Source of the DNA: Propionicimonas sp.
GTDB taxonomy: Bacteria; Actinomycetota; Actinomycetes; Propionibacteriales; Propionibacteriaceae
DNA: 64,000 nucleotides
Reading direction: 5' to 3'
Assembly: GCA_027492575.1 (NCBI GenBank)
Contig: JAPUEM010000017.1
Span: 48,541-112,540 of the forward strand
The position numbers and the translations under genes were made by a program. Each line of letters begins with the position of its first letter. The stretch's first letter is position 1. Below are positions 61,407 to 64,000 of this stretch, one piece after another. The notes below the pieces were generated by a model. It was given only the letters and a program-made list of their open reading frames with translations. It was not told the DNA's origin and did not search any database.

Positions 61407-62519
61407 TCAGTATTTCATGCCCATGGCGGTGCGGACCTCGTCCAGGGTGGCGTCGGCGATCTCGTTGGCGCGGGCGTTGCCGGCGCGCAGGACGTCCAGG
61501 AGGTGTCCGGGGTCGGCGACCAGCTCGGCGCGGCGGGCGCGGATCGGGGCGAAATAGGCGTTGATCGCCTCGGTGACGAAGTTCTTCAGGCCGCCGCCGC
61601 CGCCGTTGCCGATCTCCTCGGCGATCTCGGCCGGCTCACGGTCGGTGGCCAGGCCGGCCAGCAGCAGCAGATTGGCGACCTCAGGACGCCGGTCGGGCTC
61701 GTAGGTGATGAACCGCTCGGCGTCGGTCACCGCCTTCTTGATCAGGCGGGCGGTGGTGTCGGCATCCATCCCGATCTCGATCGTGTTGCCCTTCGACTTG
61801 CTCATCTTGGTGCCGTCCAGCCCCAGGATGTTCGGCGCCCGACTGAGCAGTGCCTCCGCCTGCGGGAAGATCGGACGCTCCGGGTTGGCGCGTCCGTACC
61901 GCTCGTCGAAGCGGCGGGCGACCACGCGGGTCTGCTCCAGGTGCGGCAGCTGATCCTTGCCGACCGGCACCAGATTGGCCTTGCAGAAGAGGATGTCGGC
62001 GGCCTGGTGCACCGGGTAGGTGAGCAGCAGCCCCGACAGCGGACGGTCGCCGGCGGCATCCTGCTCGGCCTTCACCGTCGGGTTGCGGCGCAGTTCGGCG
62101 TCGGTCACCAACGAGAGGAAGGGCAGCATCAGCTGGTTCAGCGCAGGCACCGCCGAGTGCGCGTAGATGGTGGTGCGGGCAGGATCCAGCCCGACCGCCA
62201 GGTAGTCGGCGATCATGCCCAGGACGCGCTCGCGGATCGGGCCGGTGCCGTCGCGGTCGGTGATCACCTGGTAGTCGGCGATCAGGATCAGCGTCTCCAC
62301 CCCGGCGTTCTGCAGCCGCACCCGGTTGGCCAGCGAACCGAAGTAGTGGCCCAGGTGCAGGTTCCCGGTCGGCCGGTCGCCGGTCATGATCCGGAAGCCG
62401 CTCGGGTCGGTGGCGATCTCACGCTCGATCTCCGCGCTGCGCGCGATGGTCCGCTGCAACGACGCGTCCGAGGTGGACGAGGCGAGCTGCTCGCCGGCGT
62501 CGATGGCGAGATCGGTCAT
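61407..62519 (-). CDS. trpS: Tryptophan-tRNA ligase
   Basis: 370-residue class I aminoacyl-tRNA synthetase charging tRNA-Trp. The HIGH-type motif is PTGNLHLGHYFGSL, and KMSKS is in DGTKMSKSKGNTIEIG. DQLPHLEQTRVVARRF and YPVHQAADILFC are typical TrpS segments. I chose the ATG before TDLAIDAGEQ, with GGGAGG upstream. A run of glycines (GNGGGGGLKNF) near residue 315 is a slight oddity. No T-box or trp attenuator was seen upstream. Confidence 0.95.
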   Translation of the reverse strand: MTDLAIDAGEQLASSTSDASLQRTIARSAEIEREIATDPSGFRIMTGDRPTGNLHLGHYFGSLANRVRLQNAGVETLILIADYQVITDRDGTGPIRERVLGMIADYLAVGLDPARTTIYAHSAVPALNQLMLPFLSLVTDAELRRNPTVKAEQDAAGDRPLSGLLLTYPVHQAADILFCKANLVPVGKDQLPHLEQTRVVARRFDERYGRANPERPIFPQAEALLSRAPNILGLDGTKMSKSKGNTIEIGMDADTTARLIKKAVTDAERFITYEPDRRPEVANLLLLAGLATDREPAEIAEEIGNGGGGGLKNFVTEAINAYFAPIRARRAELVADPGHLLDVLRAGNARANEIADATLDEVRTAMGMKY

Positions 62520-62588
62520 GGCTGGATCATCCTCCCGTGGGCTGGCATCGGGGATCGACTTTAGCCCACATCCCGCATCACCCATCAC

Positions 62589-62644
62589 GTCCCGGCGAGG
62601 GCCGGGATCTCTCCGCACGGAGATTCCGGCCTGCGCCGGAATGA
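62589..62644. repeat. REP-like inverted pair upstream of trpS
   Basis: GTCCCGGCGAGGGCCGGGAT followed by CTCTCCGCACGGAG and ATTCCGGCCTGCGCCGGAAT. Each end is itself a palindrome and the two face each other, like the pair at 61255. It lies between the PHP gene stop and trpS; a terminator role is likely. Confidence 0.7.
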
Positions 62645-62656
62645 CAAAGACCCGAC

Positions 62657-63496
62657 CTAGCCTCGCGCGGCGATCCGGGCGTCGATCTCAGCGAGTACCT
62701 CGGGTGTCGTGGTGTTCACGCCTAGGCCATGGTCGCGCTTGCCGGTGCCGTGGTAGTCGGACGATCCGGTGACGAGCAGGCCGTGCCGGCCGGCCAGCGC
62801 ACGCAGCTCTTCACGGGTGGGCCGGTCGTGGTCGTTGTGGTCCACCTCGATGCCGTCCAGGCCGCGTTCGGCCAACTCGGCCAGGTAAGCCTCGGGCAGC
62901 ACGCCACGGCTCACCCGGCCCCAGGGGTGGGCGATGACCGCCACCCCGCCGGCGGCCCGGATCAGCCCGATCGCCGGCGCGAGGGCAGCCGCGTAACGCG
63001 GCACGAACGCCGGTCCATCGTCGGCCAGCAGCCGGTCGAAGGCCTCAGTGCGGTCGGCGACGTAGCCCTGGGCCACCAGGGCGTCGGCCAGGTGCGGGCG
63101 TCCGATCGAGGTGGCGTTGCCACTCACCCGGGCCAGCACGTCGGCGTCCAGCGGCATGCCGAGGGCGGCCAGCGCCTCCAGCATGGCGGGGATCCGTCCG
63201 GAGCGTCCTCGGCGGATCAGCGCCAGTTCGTCGAGCAGTGCCCGATCGTCGGTGCGGCAGCCGTAGCCGAGCAGGTGGACGCTGACGCCGTCCACCTCGG
63301 CCGACATCTCGATGCCGGGCACCACCCGGACGCCGGCCGGCCCGGCCGCGGCGAGCGCCTCCGGGAGACCGTCGAAGGTGTCATGGTCGGTCAGCGCGAC
63401 GACATCGAGCCCGGCCCGCGCCGCCTCGGCGACCAAGGCCGCCGGGGTGTCGGTGCCGTCCGAGATGGCGCTGTGCGCATGCAGGTCGATCCTCAC
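62657..63496 (-). CDS. PHP-domain phosphoesterase (YciV/RNase AM-like)
   Basis: 279 residues. Metal-binding motifs in order: DLHAHSAISDGT, LTDHDTFDG, VVPGIEMSAE, SGNATSIGRPHLADAL, VIAHPWGRV and SSDYHGTGK. This matches the single PHP-domain family that includes E. coli YciV (RnaAM), a 5'-3' exonuclease and nucleotide phosphatase. The GTG at 63496 begins VRIDLHAHS, where family members start. It is upstream of trpS in the same direction, separated by a repeat pair. Confidence 0.88.
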   Translation of the reverse strand: MRIDLHAHSAISDGTDTPAALVAEAARAGLDVVALTDHDTFDGLPEALAAAGPAGVRVVPGIEMSAEVDGVSVHLLGYGCRTDDRALLDELALIRRGRSGRIPAMLEALAALGMPLDADVLARVSGNATSIGRPHLADALVAQGYVADRTEAFDRLLADDGPAFVPRYAAALAPAIGLIRAAGGVAVIAHPWGRVSRGVLPEAYLAELAERGLDGIEVDHNDHDRPTREELRALAGRHGLLVTGSSDYHGTGKRDHGLGVNTTTPEVLAEIDARIAARG

Positions 63497-63550
63497 GACT
63501 GAAGGGTAGAGCTTCTCGCGCGAACCCGCCCCGGCAAGGGCGAACCGGCC

Positions 63551-63556
63551 TATCCT
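63551..63556 (+). promoter_or_regulatory. -10 element of the maltokinase-cap gene
   Basis: TATCCT, 25 bases before the ATG at 63582, with GGAGAGG between as ribosome-binding site. No clear -35 is seen. Confidence 0.4.
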
Positions 63557-63581
63557 GAAGGGGTCCGACAGGAGAGGAATC

Positions 63582-64000
63582 ATGAGCGGTATCGCGAAGA
63601 TCGAGGAAGCCACCCTCAGCCCCAGCAAGGTCGACCTGCTGCGCGACTGGCTCGCCCAGCAACCCTGGTTCGAGGGGGATCCGGCCGATGTCGAGCGGAT
63701 CGGTTCCTTCCGGTTCGTCGACCCGGAGGGCGAGGTCGGCATCGAGACCCTGCTGCTGAGCTCCGCCGGCGTCACCTACCAGGTGCCGGTCACCTACCGC
63801 TCCGAGGCGCTGGCCGAGGCCAGCTTCGGGTTCATCGGCAACCTGGAGCATTCCGTGCTGGGCACCCGCTGGGTCTACGACGCGGTGGCCGACCCGGTCT
63901 ACGTCTCCGAACTGCTGCGGGTGATCCACGAGGGCGACACCGAGGCCGATCTCTCCCGCGGCGAGAAGAGCGCCACCGCGCAGGGCAGCGGCATCGTCCG
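63582..64000 (+). CDS. Maltokinase N-terminal cap-like domain protein, partial at window end
   Basis: At least 139 residues; the frame is still open at the last base. SKVDLLRDWLAQQPWFEGDP, GSFRFVDPEGEVGIETLLLS, VTYQVPVTYRSEALAEA and HSVLGTRWVYDAVADPVYV are typical of the cap domain of actinobacterial maltokinase, also found in short stand-alone proteins. Whether a kinase domain follows cannot be seen. The ATG follows AGGAGAGGAATC. Confidence 0.85.
   Translation, partial: MSGIAKIEEATLSPSKVDLLRDWLAQQPWFEGDPADVERIGSFRFVDPEGEVGIETLLLSSAGVTYQVPVTYRSEALAEASFGFIGNLEHSVLGTRWVYDAVADPVYVSELLRVIHEGDTEADLSRGEKSATAQGSGIV

Noticed and set aside
62520-62656. T-box or attenuator upstream of trpS
   Set aside because: The region is only a pair of REP-like palindromes. 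No T-box sequence, specifier loop or Trp-rich leader peptide was seen.
1-64000. tRNA or rRNA genes
   Set aside because: I looked in the longer intergenic stretches (18005-18292, 18458-18711, 39560-39939, 57004-57294, 61134-61406) and saw no cloverleaf, GTTCRA-type arm or rRNA-like sequence. Without a covariance-model scan this is not absolute.

Overview
The window is high-GC DNA with very dense, translationally coupled genes (ATGA and GTGA overlaps), frequent GTG/TTG starts and near-leaderless promoters, which points to an actinobacterium. The order UPF0182 - PPA1309-type gene - PDZ/Lon-like protease - DUF2342 - ABC1 kinase - UvrD2 - NudC - AdnB - AdnA matches, with insertions and losses, the Mycobacterium tuberculosis block Rv3193c-Rv3202c, so the middle of the window is conserved actinobacterial chromosome. 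The repeat families and gene types suggest Propionibacteriales; that placement is inference.

Left part (1-11 kb): a sulfite-oxidase-like membrane molybdoenzyme, then accessory genes of an extracellular contractile injection system (eCIS). These are a 1674-residue DUF4157 protein ending in a GIY-YIG-like nuclease plus helix-turn-helix, facing a LuxR regulator - AAA+ ATPase - DUF4255 operon. No sheath, tube or baseplate gene is present in the window. A universal stress protein and two CrcB fluoride-channel subunits follow.

Conserved block (11-40 kb): UPF0182, PPA1309-type, PDZ/Lon-like, DUF2342, a YgjP-like hydrolase, DUF5679, an E1-like protein, ABC1 kinase and UvrD2. A recC-recB-recD operon and a neutral zinc metallopeptidase gene then sit before nudC, adnB and adnA, so RecBCD and AdnAB are encoded side by side. 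A broken YoeB/Txe toxin gene and cspA close the block.

Phosphosignalling operon (40.3-51.5 kb): TelA, a hypothetical protein, a CbbX-type AAA+ ATPase, a membrane protein, a helical protein, a PknG-like kinase with zinc ribbons, a PP2C phosphatase with zinc ribbons, a VWA protein and a zinc-ribbon/FHA protein. This resembles the kinase-phosphatase-VWA triad of Ter-type stress systems but has no TerB, TerC or TerD gene. Two near-identical 20-22 codon mini-ORFs bridge two of its junctions with ATGA overlaps at both ends. The FHA gene carries in-frame copies of a dispersed intergenic repeat.

Right part (51.5-64 kb): a hypothetical gene whose 3' end is duplicated about 1.1 kb away, bracketing a DUF4291 gene and a lone HigA-like antitoxin; a membrane protein and PQQ-type propeller pair; a DUF559/AbiEi-like nuclease gene flanked by inverted copies of a 56-59 bp palindromic repeat, one of which ends a truncated NUDIX gene; then DUF3107, a DEAD-box helicase with an apparent CTG start behind a leader ORF, KDPG aldolase, trpS, a PHP phosphoesterase and the start of a maltokinase-cap protein. 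I saw no rRNA, tRNA, CRISPR array or complete insertion sequence.
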